A DNA stretch of 64,000 nt, taken from NCBI GenBank assembly GCA_009780585.1, contig WQZS01000018.1, positions 1-64,000 on the forward strand. The letters are read 5' to 3'. Source of the DNA: Defluviitaleaceae bacterium. Its GTDB lineage: Bacteria; Bacillota; Clostridia; Lachnospirales; WQUN01. Under the pieces are notes generated by a model. That model searched no databases and was not told the DNA's origin. It saw only the letters and a program-made list of their open reading frames with translations. Below are positions 27,535 through 36,588 of the stretch, in pieces (positions within the stretch are counted from its first letter, which is position 1; each line of letters starts with the position of its first letter). The translations under genes and the position numbers were made by a program.

Positions 27535-28278
27535 ATGCGCGAGATTCTGCGCTTTTGCGACGTTTCGTTGACATATCAAGCCGAAAACGGAGAGGTCGAT
27601 GCACTTAGGGACATTAATTTTGAAGTGTACGAAGGGGAGTTGGTTTCCATTATCGGGCCGTCGGGCTGCGGTAAGACGACGCTCCTTTCTTTGATTGCGG
27701 GCCTTGAGCCGCCCACGAACGGCGAAGTCATTATAAGCGGTACGCCGGGTTATATGTTGCAAAAGGATAACCTGCTGGATTGGCGTACGATACGCGGCAA
27801 CGTCCTGCTGGGTTTGGAAATATGCGGCAAAAAGACCCCCGAAGGCATTAGGTACGTGGAAAATCTGCTAAAGACATACGGCCTTTGGGAATTCCGCGAC
27901 AACCATCCCTCGCAGCTTTCCGGCGGGATGCGCCAACGTGCCGCGCTGATACGTACGCTGGCTGTTAAGCCGGAACTTCTCCTCCTGGATGAAGCCTTTT
28001 CCGCGCTCGATTACCAAACGCGGTTGGTCGTGGCGGATGACGTCTTTAATATCCTGAGGCGTGAAAAGAAAACGTCCGTCATCGTAACGCATGACATCGC
28101 CGAGGGCATCAGCATGGCCGACCGATTGATCATGCTTTCGAAACGCCCGGGCAAAGTGCAAACCAACATCCCGCTAAAATTCGAAGCGGCGAACACGACC
28201 CCGTTAAAACGGCGTGAGGACCCCGCCTTCCGCGAATATTTTAAAATGATTTGGGAGGGGTTGGATGTCCATGTGTAG
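27535..28278 (+). CDS. ABC transporter ATP-binding protein, SsuB/TauB/NrtD type
   Basis: The ATG at 27535 has the ribosome-binding site GGGGGGAG 7 bases upstream, so it is preferred over the ATG at 27511. The 247-aa protein has Walker A GPSGCGKTT (41-49), a Q-loop (MLQKDN), the signature LSGGMRQR, Walker B LLLLDEAF and a switch His (VTHDIAEG). The class energises importers of small organic anions or vitamin precursors (taurine, sulfonates, nitrate, HMP). It overlaps the permease gene by 14 bases. The ligand cannot be told from the ATPase. Confidence 0.93.
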   Translation: MREILRFCDVSLTYQAENGEVDALRDINFEVYEGELVSIIGPSGCGKTTLLSLIAGLEPPTNGEVIISGTPGYMLQKDNLLDWRTIRGNVLLGLEICGKKTPEGIRYVENLLKTYGLWEFRDNHPSQLSGGMRQRAALIRTLAVKPELLLLDEAFSALDYQTRLVVADDVFNILRREKKTSVIVTHDIAEGISMADRLIMLSKRPGKVQTNIPLKFEAANTTPLKRREDPAFREYFKMIWEGLDVHV

Positions 28279-29068
28279 CCCGAACCGCCTTGCCTACCTG
28301 AAGAAAAGACGCCGGCGCACACGGATGGTCCGTTTTTGCCAATTTATGATCCTGTTCCTCTTTATCGGATTGTGGGAAGGGCTCGCCCGCGTGGGTGTGA
28401 TCGACGCTTTCCTGATGAGTCAGCCTTCGCGCGTGTGGCGCACGGTCGCCAATTTCGCTAACAACAATCTGCTCAACCATATCGGCGTAACCCTGTTCGA
28501 AACCGTCGCGGGCTTCGCCATCGGCGTGGTGCTTGGGATATTGATCGCGTTCATATTATGGTATTCGAATTTCCTCGCGAAGGTCAGCGAGCCGTTTTTG
28601 GTGGTGCTTAACGCGCTGCCCAAGATCGCCCTGGGCCCGATCATCATTATTTGGGTAGGCGCTGGGATGCAAGCCGTCATCGTGATGGCGCTGGCAATTT
28701 CGCTGGTGGTCACGGTCATGGAAATGCTCAACGGCTTTAGGAATACCGACGCGGAATTAATCAAAATGGCGCGGACCTTCGGCGCGAGCCGCTTGCAAAC
28801 GTTTATCAAGATCACCTTCCCGTCCAACCTGCATACGCTGTTCAATTGTTTAAAAATAAACATCGGGCTTACCCTCGTGGGTGTAATCGCGGGCGAGTTC
28901 CTCGTATCGCGGGCGGGTCTGGGGTATTTAATCGTGTACGGCGGACAGGTTTTCCAAATGGACCTCGTGATGACAAGCGTGATCATCCTCGCGGTCGTGG
29001 CGGCCCTTTTGTACCGCATGGTCGTGTTCTTGGAATGGGTGGTTATGCGGGCGGTTAAGGGGAATTGA
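28265..29068 (+). CDS. ABC transporter permease, SsuC/TauC type
   Basis: The 267-aa permease has about six membrane segments. Its ATPase-docking loop has ELIKMARTFGASRLQTFIKI (about 160-179), typical of the TauC/SsuC family. The start overlaps the ATPase gene by 14 bases and has GGGAGGGG close before it. Together with the flanking genes it forms a complete importer (ATPase, permease, binding protein). Confidence 0.93.
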   Translation: MSMCSPNRLAYLKKRRRRTRMVRFCQFMILFLFIGLWEGLARVGVIDAFLMSQPSRVWRTVANFANNNLLNHIGVTLFETVAGFAIGVVLGILIAFILWYSNFLAKVSEPFLVVLNALPKIALGPIIIIWVGAGMQAVIVMALAISLVVTVMEMLNGFRNTDAELIKMARTFGASRLQTFIKITFPSNLHTLFNCLKINIGLTLVGVIAGEFLVSRAGLGYLIVYGGQVFQMDLVMTSVIILAVVAALLYRMVVFLEWVVMRAVKGN

Positions 29069-29109
29069 ACGTTAAATTAAAGAATTGAGCGTTGTGAATT
29101 AAACGTTAA
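29062..29109 (+). repeat. Three short degenerate direct repeats in the permease/binding-protein gap
   Basis: Three related 14-mers occur: GAATTGAACGTTAA at 29062, GAATTGAGCGTTGT at 29082 and GAATTAAACGTTAA at 29096. The first overlaps the permease stop codon. No T-tract or strong hairpin accompanies them. They may be a slippage-derived spacer or a protein-binding array. Confidence 0.5.
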
Positions 29110-29144
29110 TAATGCGGAGTTTAAAAATGAAGGGGAGATTTGCA

Positions 29145-30143
29145 ATGAAGAGGGTTTTGTTTTTAACCTTGTTTGCGGCTGTGGTTGCTATCGCATTAAC
29201 GGCTTGCGGGCGGGGGAATGACGGGGACCTTACGACGGTGAGGGTAAGCGAGGTTACGCGGTCGGTCTTTTACGCGCCGCAATACGCGGCGATCGCGCTG
29301 GGGTTCTTTGAAGACGAAGGGATCGATATCGATTTGTTTACGTCGGACGGCGCGGACCGGGTCATGACGGCCTTGCTTACGGGTGCAGCGGATATCGGAT
29401 TTTCCGGCCCGGAAGCGACAATTTACGTCTTTAACGAAGGGCGTGCAGATCATGCCGTGGTTTTCGCGCAAGTGACCAAGCGCGACGGGTCGTTCCTGAT
29501 CGCGCGCGAACCCATGCCCAACTTTATGTGGAAGGACATTATCGGTGCGCACGTATTGCCCGGCAGGCGCGGCGGGATGCCCTTCATGGCACTCGAATAC
29601 GTGGTGCGGCAGCATGGGATCATGCCCGGTACGGATGTCGATTTTGACACGTCGATACAGTTCGCCGCGATGGTGGGCGCGTTTATGAGCGGAACCGCCG
29701 ACTTCGTTACGGCGTTCGAACCCGTTGCCTCCACCGTCGAATTGGAGGGGCGCGGCTTTGTGGTCGCGTCCGTGGGCGAGGCCAGCGGCGAAATACCCTA
29801 CACGGCGTATTACGCGCTCGGCAGCTTTATCGCCGACAATCCCGAAACGATCCAGGGCTTTACCAACGCCATCGCCCGCGCACAAGTGTGGGTAGCGGAA
29901 AATCCCGCGTCCCTTGTGGCGAGTACGATCGCGGGTTTCTTCCCCGATGCCGACCCGGTGATATTGGAAAATGCCATTGCCCGTTATAAAGCCATCGACG
30001 CGTATTCCGCCAATCCCATCATGACGCGTGATTCGTTCGACCGTTTGCAACGCGTGATGGAATCCGCGGGGGAACTGACGCAGCTTGCGCCGTACGAACG
30101 GTTGGTAGATAACCGCTTCGCGGAAATCGCGGCGAGGCGATAA
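29145..30143 (+). CDS. NMT1/TauA-type substrate-binding lipoprotein
   Basis: The ATG at 29145 has AGGGGAG 7 bases upstream and gives a clean lipoprotein signal (AIALTACG, Cys near residue 21). The in-frame ATG at 29112 would put extra charged residues ahead of the signal. The 332-aa protein has the NrtA/TauA/THI5-like fold: YAPQYAAIALGFFEDEGIDI near the start, LLTGAADIGFSGPEA, and GTADFVTAFEP. Such proteins bind taurine, alkylsulfonates, nitrate, bicarbonate or HMP-like compounds. There is no biosynthetic neighbour to decide the ligand. Confidence 0.88.
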   Translation: MKRVLFLTLFAAVVAIALTACGRGNDGDLTTVRVSEVTRSVFYAPQYAAIALGFFEDEGIDIDLFTSDGADRVMTALLTGAADIGFSGPEATIYVFNEGRADHAVVFAQVTKRDGSFLIAREPMPNFMWKDIIGAHVLPGRRGGMPFMALEYVVRQHGIMPGTDVDFDTSIQFAAMVGAFMSGTADFVTAFEPVASTVELEGRGFVVASVGEASGEIPYTAYYALGSFIADNPETIQGFTNAIARAQVWVAENPASLVASTIAGFFPDADPVILENAIARYKAIDAYSANPIMTRDSFDRLQRVMESAGELTQLAPYERLVDNRFAEIAARR

Positions 30144-30173
30144 TTAATTGGAAGAAAATTAATTGGAAGAAAA
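30144..30173. repeat. Two tandem 15-bp repeats
   Basis: TTAATTGGAAGAAAA occurs twice head to tail directly after the binding-protein stop and before the terminator stem. On the minus strand it supplies the T-rich tail of that terminator. It looks like local slippage duplication. Confidence 0.7.
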
Positions 30174-30202
30174 TAACTTCGTGTCGAATTGACACGAAGT
30201 TA
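30174..30202. terminator. Terminator between convergent transport operons
   Basis: The perfect 12-bp stem TAACTTCGTGTC/GACACGAAGTTA has a 5-base loop. On the minus strand it is followed by TTTTCTTCC, so it mainly terminates the large minus-strand operon. It may also stop the plus-strand importer transcript, although the T-tract on that side is poor. Confidence 0.75.
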
Positions 30203-30223
30203 CATAATGGTTGAAATGTTTGA

Positions 30224-31657
30224 TTACCTCGGTATCACCGCATCCAATGACGCTTGCAAATCCGCTACCCACGCGTGGAACAGGGTATCGGACGTCAATT
30301 GCGCGATGGCGTCCGCGCGCGGTATTCCGCTTTCGATTAAAGCGAGCACTTCGGCGCGCCCCGCTATCGCTAGGTTTCGCAAGTGGACGTTGATAACGGC
30401 ACGCGCGTCCGAACCGCCCGTAAAGGATTCCGTAGCGTACAGCGTCCTTTCGCGTACGGTATTAAGCGCGATCTGCAGGGTTTCGTACGCGATCGGGGTA
30501 AAGTTGATGCCGGCCTCCTCGGCGGCGGCGCGAACCAACGCCGCGTCCATGGAGGCTACGCGTACAGGTAAGTACGCCGTAAGTGCGGAAAAGCGCAGGT
30601 TATTATGCGGTTCGGTAAACCAGCGCAAGAAGATCAGGCTTGCGTATTGCTTTTCGGGCGTGTCGAGCGTTACGACCATACCCGCTCCCTGTTGGATCAG
30701 CATTGCGTCACCGTCGGCAAAAATGGGGGGAGGCAAGGCTCGCCCCGTAATCGGGCGGGTTTCGCCGTCTTCGCGTACCTCCTGCGGGAAGAATACCGCG
30801 GACGTGTTGGAACCTACATACGCGAGCAGTTCGCCCACACGCACTTCGTCGCTGCGGAACCGCCCTTGCGCGTTAAAGTAACCGCTTACGAACGGCGTGT
30901 AATAATAATCCCAAAAACGGCGCATAACCGTCGGGTTTAGGTTAATCGTTGCGCGGCCGTCGTTTACCTCAAATATTTCCGTGCCGAATTGCATCGACCC
31001 GATGATCATAAAATTGGCGAATTGGTCGCGCCCGAAAAACGCCTTGCCGCCCGTATAATGGTAGTACACCTCCGCCACATGCGCGATACCTTCCATGGTC
31101 GCCAAATCGGCATCGGTAAAGCCGTGCTTGTCGGCGAAGGGACGCCAGTCGGTTTCATTGATCATTAATACTTCGGTTGCCTGCGCGCTGGGGAAGATAC
31201 GCAACTCGCCGTTCTTACCCATGCGCCCCCGATCAATGAACGGCCCGTAATATTCGGCCTGCTGTTCGGGTGTGAAGTAATTATCCAAGTTCGACAATAA
31301 TCCTAATTCCTGTAATACATATGTCGTATCGGGGAAGGCCGCAAAGACGTTAGGCAAGTCCATACTGCCCGCCTCGTTTCTCGCGGATGCGATGACGGCC
31401 GCTTCCAGTTCGCTTACGTTGCCGAAGCTGACCGTTTCCACGATGATACCCCGCTCCATACCCACCGTTTCGTTGAAGTCGCGCACGATCGCGTCAAACG
31501 CCGTCAGTATCGCGCCCGCGTAGAAATGCCACAACGTAATGGTGACGGGGTTGGCGGGGTCGAGCCTTGGGCCGCTGCCGCGCGAACAACCGGACGGTAA
31601 TGCCAAAAGTGCGGCAATTACTAAAACCGTCGAGATCAAAGCTGTAAATCTTTTCAT
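30224..31657 (-). CDS. Family 1 extracellular solute-binding lipoprotein paired with the hybrid kinase
   Basis: The 477-aa protein has a lipoprotein signal (ALPSGCSRG, Cys near 24) and the sugar-type solute-binding fold: TITLWHFYAGAILTAFDAIV near the start, a hinge strand VLMINETDW, and a C-terminal lobe with FLRWFTEPHNNLRFS. It overlaps the 3' end of the 1294-aa hybrid kinase by 4 bases and is the last gene of the operon. It has no permeases directly beside it. It may therefore present ligand to the kinase's extracellular Cache domain, or be a second receptor for the permeases upstream in the operon. The ligand is unknown. Confidence 0.85.
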   Translation of the reverse strand: MKRFTALISTVLVIAALLALPSGCSRGSGPRLDPANPVTITLWHFYAGAILTAFDAIVRDFNETVGMERGIIVETVSFGNVSELEAAVIASARNEAGSMDLPNVFAAFPDTTYVLQELGLLSNLDNYFTPEQQAEYYGPFIDRGRMGKNGELRIFPSAQATEVLMINETDWRPFADKHGFTDADLATMEGIAHVAEVYYHYTGGKAFFGRDQFANFMIIGSMQFGTEIFEVNDGRATINLNPTVMRRFWDYYYTPFVSGYFNAQGRFRSDEVRVGELLAYVGSNTSAVFFPQEVREDGETRPITGRALPPPIFADGDAMLIQQGAGMVVTLDTPEKQYASLIFLRWFTEPHNNLRFSALTAYLPVRVASMDAALVRAAAEEAGINFTPIAYETLQIALNTVRERTLYATESFTGGSDARAVINVHLRNLAIAGRAEVLALIESGIPRADAIAQLTSDTLFHAWVADLQASLDAVIPR

Positions 31658-34600
31658 TTTGAATCCTCCCGTATAAGTGATGCCAATACCTCCAGCAATT
31701 GCTCGCCGTTGATAGGTTTGCTGATGTGATGGTTCATCCCCGATGCCACGGATTTCCTTAAATCCTCGTCGAAAGCGTTGGCGGTTAAGGCAATGATGGG
31801 GATGCTTGCCGCGTCCGGCCTGTCGGTCATGCCCCGTATCTCGCGTGAAGCGGCGATGCCGTCCATACCGGGCATTTGGATATCCATTAGGATCGCGTCA
31901 TAATAATAAAATGGATTCGCGCTGAACAACTCGATGGATTCCCGTCCGCTTAAAGCGGTTTCCACCCGGATCCCTACCGATTCCAACATGTAGGAAACGA
32001 TTTCCAAGTTTATTTCCACATCGTCTACGGCCAAAACCCTTCTGCCCGAAAACAATTTGGCGTCCTTGGTTTTTACGTCCGTATTTGCGTTCCCGTTTGA
32101 TTCCGCGGCGGGTAAATAAAGGACAAAACTGAACTCCGAACCGCGGTTTAATTCACTTATCAATTCGATCGTACTGTCCATCGCGGAGATAATATTGCGG
32201 CTGATGCTCAATCCCAACCCCGTGCCCCGCTGCTCGCCCATGGTATGCGTATCGGCTTGCTCAAAGGGGTTAAAGATAGATTTATGCTTGTTGGGGGCAA
32301 TGCCCACGCCCGTATCCTTTACCGAAAAACGGTATCGGTTCGCTTCCTCTTCTTTTACCGTAAACGTAACGGTCCCGCCCGATTCCGTAAACTTTCCGGC
32401 GTTGGCCAACAGGTTGATAACCACTTGTTTAATCCTGTAATCATCGCCCGACACATGATCGTGTTTTATGTCCTTAACCACGTCAAATGTGATGCCTTTG
32501 TTTTCAATACCGAAGCGGATTACCGCTTCCACCGTATGGATGAAGTCCGTGAGCGAAAACGGTTTTTTATCTATATATAAGGTCTTGCCGCTTTCGATGC
32601 GTGAAATTTCCAACACATCGTTAATCAAAGAAAGCAGATAGTTTGCCGACACGTCGATTTTGCTCAGGCAATCGATGAGCCGTGCAGAATCGTCCGCTGT
32701 TACCGCGTCCTTGGCGATGTGTGTCATGCCCAGGATGGCGTTCATAGGCGTACGTATTTCGTGTGAAACACGGGAAAGGAAACGGCTCTTGGCGCGCGAG
32801 GCCGACCGTGATTTTTGCACATTTATATAGGAAGATATGATCTTCGAAACGCTGTGAAGCAAAGTTTTGTCATTATCAGTCCATGTTTTCGTGTGATCAG
32901 CGGACATTAAAATCACGCTGCCTGTAATAATTTTCTGTTCCATGATGGCGAAGGCATATATACTAACGGCTTCACCGGGCGGTATGCAAAGCAACGTCGA
33001 TATCGCCCCCGGGGGTGTATTTTCCGAAGCGTACAGGCAAACATCGTCCTCCAGCATCCTCGTGAACGTACCGAACCCCCCAAGCGGTACCTTGCGGATA
33101 TCGCCGTCATACGCGGCGATTCCTTCCTTATGCCATCCGTACGTAACTTGACTTGTACCGAAATTTGGGTCGTAGGCGCATACAGCCGCGCGGTCGAGGC
33201 CGAATAACCGGCCGATCAATCCCAGCAACATAACGGTGGCACTCCCGATGTGCGGCGTCCGCTCGTATAATTCCAGCGCAAGGTTCGCGATATTTTTTTT
33301 ATCGTTTGGGGTGATACTGACCGGGGTTTCATCTTTGGTAAACTCCATTTTATCGATTTCACCGGGAAAAGTGATGAACAGCCTGGGGGCATGTTCCTTT
33401 TCTTCGCCCGTATATATGCGGTCGAACGCTTCGTATATCTCCCCTACCCTGCGTTGGGCCCCTTCCGGCGGCAGGTTAAAGCAAACCAAAAATTCGTCGT
33501 TGCCCGTACGTATGATAAAACCGTTATCGGCAACAATCCCGGAAAGCACATGAGCGAATTGGGTAATAAATATCCCGCCGAAGATAAGGCCGTATGTCAA
33601 CTCCATTTGGCTAAAGTTCCGTATGCGGATAAACGCGATCGTGTAAGGCGGCTGTGTACGCCGTAACTGTTCCAAACCGTAATGTTTATTAATGAAACCC
33701 GTGTTGGCATCGCGTTTTGTGGATTCTACCGCCGCCAATTCGGCAATTTTTGCCTTCGTTATTTCGCGGGCCGTTCCGATGATCTTTTCACGGTTGTTAT
33801 TGTGTCCGTGTATCGCGATCGACTTGATGAAGAACCAATAATACCCGTCGTGCGGCTCCGCGTCCGCGATATGGTCGAAATAGGACGCGTTGATCCTTAC
33901 CTCGCAATTATTAAGCGAAAAGAAGGCGAAGCTGTCCTCCGGATGGAAAAATGTATCCGCCATCGCATTAAAATTATGCAGGGTCTTGCTTTCGGGGGTT
34001 TGCTGGGGCGTATCGGTAAAGAAATAAAACGCCAGCGTGTCGCTCGCGATATCATATTCGACAAACGTATCCGTTGAGCTTTCCAGCGCAAGCAAATAGC
34101 GTTGGCGTTCTTCACGGGTTTTATGTTCCGCTTCCTGTTTGTGTTCGATCATTTCGTTGATCGTATCGCACAGCAAATCGATTTCGTACGCGTTCGTTTT
34201 CTTTTCGATGGTTGCGTCGCCTTTGTTTTCCTTTAACTGCTTTATCACTGAGCCGATGGGCATCGTTACGCTCTTAATGGCAAAGAACAGCAATACGCCG
34301 CCGAGGATTACCGCTACGACAGAGCTCATCAAAATCGTATTGGTGATATTCCGCGTCATTTCGAACAGCGATTGCCGCGTACTTACGGCGGCTACGATCC
34401 ATGATTCGTGCAGGAACGGCGATTCCAAATTATAGATACGCATGGGGGCGTACACACCGTAGACATTCGGAATCTCGGTAAAATTAAACATGCCGTCCCG
34501 ATTCCGTGTGTTGAAGGTCAGCGTTTGATAATCGCTCATGAGCCGATTCATAAAACCGCCGACCACACGGAACACTTCCCCCGTAAAGGGCCTGTCGCCG

Positions 34601-35538
34601 TTTGCTTCACGCGTATCATGGCGCAGCAGCATATACCCGCTTTCTGTAAAGGTATCCAAATCCCGCGCGGGCAATTGCCTGTCGATATGCGTCATTTGCA
34701 TGTCCGTACCGATGACGGCGACGGTACGCCCGTCGAATATGACGGGTCGGTTATATGTAATTTGTAAGTTCGCGTCCACGCGCGGATACGGGTTAAATAA
34801 ATGCGGCCCGTTCCAGTAAGATATACTCCTGGAAGGCGCACCCGGCATCGCCGCCGCCGCGATTTGCGGGTTGGCGAAGCCGCGCCATATATCCTCCTGC
34901 CGCGGGTCAAACGTGAAATATTCCTCCCAAAGGCTGTCCGTGGGGATATTGTGCTTCCGCGCGATGTCGATATGGCCGCGCAGGAACATGATGTTCGCGT
35001 GGATATGCGTGAGCGGGCTGTGGTTGCGGTAATACAAACCGTTAAGCCGTTGGGTTTCTTCAACCAATCCCTCGTTTTTAAGCAAATAAATAAAAATGCC
35101 CGTAGACGTACTGATTCTCATCGCGTCCAGCAGGCTATCGGAAAGAATGTGCAATAGTTCGATTTCGCGCGTATGGTTGCCCAGCAATTCGTCAACGGAA
35201 ATGCCTTCGCTTGTTATATACGCGCGGATGATTTCGATTACTTCGGTTTCCAAATCATTAATATTGGACCAATAATGCACCATGTTACGTTCGAGGTTAT
35301 CGCTACGGGTCTGCACATTTTTCGCCAAAATATCAACGGCGTTTTCGTTGAGCGCGTTAACCGTACCGCTTACATGCAAAAAAACATTAATAAACCCCAA
35401 TAATAAAAGCATAATCAAGATAATGGGGACAAATATTCGGACGAATATGGATGACCTTGGTAGAACACCGGATATATCCAATAAAAACACACGCCCTGCC
35501 GAAAATGTACGCAATATTGTTAAACCACTTATAAACAT
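31654..35538 (-). CDS. Hybrid sensor histidine kinase: Cache, PAS-like, degenerate GGDEF, GAF, HisKA, HATPase, REC
   Basis: The 1294-aa membrane kinase has TM1 (about 32-54), a large extracellular Cache-type sensor (about 55-395), TM2 (about 400-422) and a HAMP-like stretch. A PAS-like segment (about 475-595) follows, then a GGDEF-like domain (about 600-745) in which the active motif reads TGNDEF, so cyclase activity is unlikely. A GAF-like domain (about 770-905), HisKA (SHEIRTPMNA, His about 924), an HATPase (NLLANAGKFT, DTGVGIAP, GTGLGLSISR) and a C-terminal REC (phospho-Asp in ILMDIQMPGMDG, about 1218) complete it. No DNA-binding output is fused. It is co-transcribed with transport genes and a binding protein, so it probably senses the transported or bound ligand. 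The exact start is uncertain because no strong ribosome-binding site precedes the first ATG. Confidence 0.88.
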   Translation of the reverse strand: MFISGLTILRTFSAGRVFLLDISGVLPRSSIFVRIFVPIILIMLLLLGFINVFLHVSGTVNALNENAVDILAKNVQTRSDNLERNMVHYWSNINDLETEVIEIIRAYITSEGISVDELLGNHTREIELLHILSDSLLDAMRISTSTGIFIYLLKNEGLVEETQRLNGLYYRNHSPLTHIHANIMFLRGHIDIARKHNIPTDSLWEEYFTFDPRQEDIWRGFANPQIAAAAMPGAPSRSISYWNGPHLFNPYPRVDANLQITYNRPVIFDGRTVAVIGTDMQMTHIDRQLPARDLDTFTESGYMLLRHDTREANGDRPFTGEVFRVVGGFMNRLMSDYQTLTFNTRNRDGMFNFTEIPNVYGVYAPMRIYNLESPFLHESWIVAAVSTRQSLFEMTRNITNTILMSSVVAVILGGVLLFFAIKSVTMPIGSVIKQLKENKGDATIEKKTNAYEIDLLCDTINEMIEHKQEAEHKTREERQRYLLALESSTDTFVEYDIASDTLAFYFFTDTPQQTPESKTLHNFNAMADTFFHPEDSFAFFSLNNCEVRINASYFDHIADAEPHDGYYWFFIKSIAIHGHNNNREKIIGTAREITKAKIAELAAVESTKRDANTGFINKHYGLEQLRRTQPPYTIAFIRIRNFSQMELTYGLIFGGIFITQFAHVLSGIVADNGFIIRTGNDEFLVCFNLPPEGAQRRVGEIYEAFDRIYTGEEKEHAPRLFITFPGEIDKMEFTKDETPVSITPNDKKNIANLALELYERTPHIGSATVMLLGLIGRLFGLDRAAVCAYDPNFGTSQVTYGWHKEGIAAYDGDIRKVPLGGFGTFTRMLEDDVCLYASENTPPGAISTLLCIPPGEAVSIYAFAIMEQKIITGSVILMSADHTKTWTDNDKTLLHSVSKIISSYINVQKSRSASRAKSRFLSRVSHEIRTPMNAILGMTHIAKDAVTADDSARLIDCLSKIDVSANYLLSLINDVLEISRIESGKTLYIDKKPFSLTDFIHTVEAVIRFGIENKGITFDVVKDIKHDHVSGDDYRIKQVVINLLANAGKFTESGGTVTFTVKEEEANRYRFSVKDTGVGIAPNKHKSIFNPFEQADTHTMGEQRGTGLGLSISRNIISAMDSTIELISELNRGSEFSFVLYLPAAESNGNANTDVKTKDAKLFSGRRVLAVDDVEINLEIVSYMLESVGIRVETALSGRESIELFSANPFYYYDAILMDIQMPGMDGIAASREIRGMTDRPDAASIPIIALTANAFDEDLRKSVASGMNHHISKPINGEQLLEVLASLIREDSK

Positions 35539-35611
35539 ACCATGTTTTGCGTTTGTTTACAACCGGACGGGAATACTACGATCTGAACAAGATGGGCTAT
35601 TCTGCGATTTT

Positions 35612-36586
35612 TTATCCGCGCCGTACCTGTATGGCAATGGCGTTGCAAGCCATAATGAGCAATACCCCCATTTGCTTGACTAAAATCAAGCGGAGTTCCA
35701 CATCCCGTGTCGTCGGGGGTACGCGCAGGAATTCCTTCATACCTTCCCCCGTTTGGCGGAACAACGATGACCAAAAGGCAAAGTCACCCCAACGCGTGGG
35801 GACCATCCATGACGGCATGGATTCCAACATATAAGGTAGAAAAACGATGAAAACGAAAGCCGCCGCGAAAAGGATGATTGTACCGTACAAGGGAAAGCGT
35901 TTTTTTATATACCGCGCAAGCATGATTAAATTGTATGCCGCGATAATAAAAACAGGTAACATCGGCACAAAAGCGACGAAGGCAACCAAGCCGCCGGTCA
36001 ATATATGGTCGGGGTTCCCCAAGCCGGAAGCGGTTGCGAAGCGTTCCGCGTTTACGCGTGTGGGTTCGGTTGCGCTGCCGTAAAGCTCAACGTTATGCCA
36101 ATCCCGTGACGTATCCTCAATATGATAGGGAATGAGCGCAAGCTCCGCGCCGTTTTTGAATACACCGCGCACGATCCGATCCTCACCGTCAACCACCAAA
36201 ACCATGCCCACCACGTCGATACTCCCCCACAACCTATGCGCCAAGGCTTCGGAAACGGCTACACCCGCACTGTCGATAGGGCTCGGCGCACCGCCCGCGA
36301 TGTATACGGCGGGCCACACACAATTGGCGTTGCCGGAAAAAACAATACCGATTGTGTCAATACCCCCGTACCGTGCCGAAACCCAAACGGCGGTTTCGTT
36401 CCAAAAAGTCGGCCAGGGGGTATCCGGGTTATCGATCGCGTATTGCCGCGCACGGTAAGCCGTTTGGCCGCTTATTGGTTGCGAATAGCGCAGGGATGTC
36501 GGCGGGAAGCGCTTGATTTCGAAGGCTTGGTATAAACCGATCAGCCCGAATATAAACAGGATGCACCAAGGGACGAGACGCTTCAT
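35612..36586 (-). CDS. MacB-like permease lacking an ATPase domain
   Basis: The 324-aa protein has TM1 (about 5-22), a long extracytoplasmic domain (about 25-205), then three membrane segments (about 210-235, 245-270, 298-320). This matches the TM1-periplasmic core-TM2-TM3-TM4 topology of MacB/FtsX-type permeases. The periplasmic part contains VAVSEALAHRLWGSIDVVGM and DRIVRGVF, close to the MacB core-domain pattern. It is shorter than usual and the C-terminal FtsX part is poorly conserved. It lies 2 bases after the membrane fusion protein gene, its natural partner. No MacB-type ATPase is encoded nearby. Confidence 0.65.
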   Translation of the reverse strand: MKRLVPWCILFIFGLIGLYQAFEIKRFPPTSLRYSQPISGQTAYRARQYAIDNPDTPWPTFWNETAVWVSARYGGIDTIGIVFSGNANCVWPAVYIAGGAPSPIDSAGVAVSEALAHRLWGSIDVVGMVLVVDGEDRIVRGVFKNGAELALIPYHIEDTSRDWHNVELYGSATEPTRVNAERFATASGLGNPDHILTGGLVAFVAFVPMLPVFIIAAYNLIMLARYIKKRFPLYGTIILFAAAFVFIVFLPYMLESMPSWMVPTRWGDFAFWSSLFRQTGEGMKEFLRVPPTTRDVELRLILVKQMGVLLIMACNAIAIQVRRG

Positions 36587-36588
36587 CT

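Noticed and set aside
27364..27762. 133-residue N-terminal extension of the WG-repeat protein
   Set aside because: A strong GGAGGT precedes the ATG at 27363 and the zinc ribbon begins there. The extension would cover the intergenic promoter region and run into the divergent ATPase gene.
35612..36586. Complete MacAB efflux pump with the membrane fusion protein
   Set aside because: No Walker A/B ATPase domain is present in this protein or beside it. Only the permease-like topology and core-domain motifs remain.
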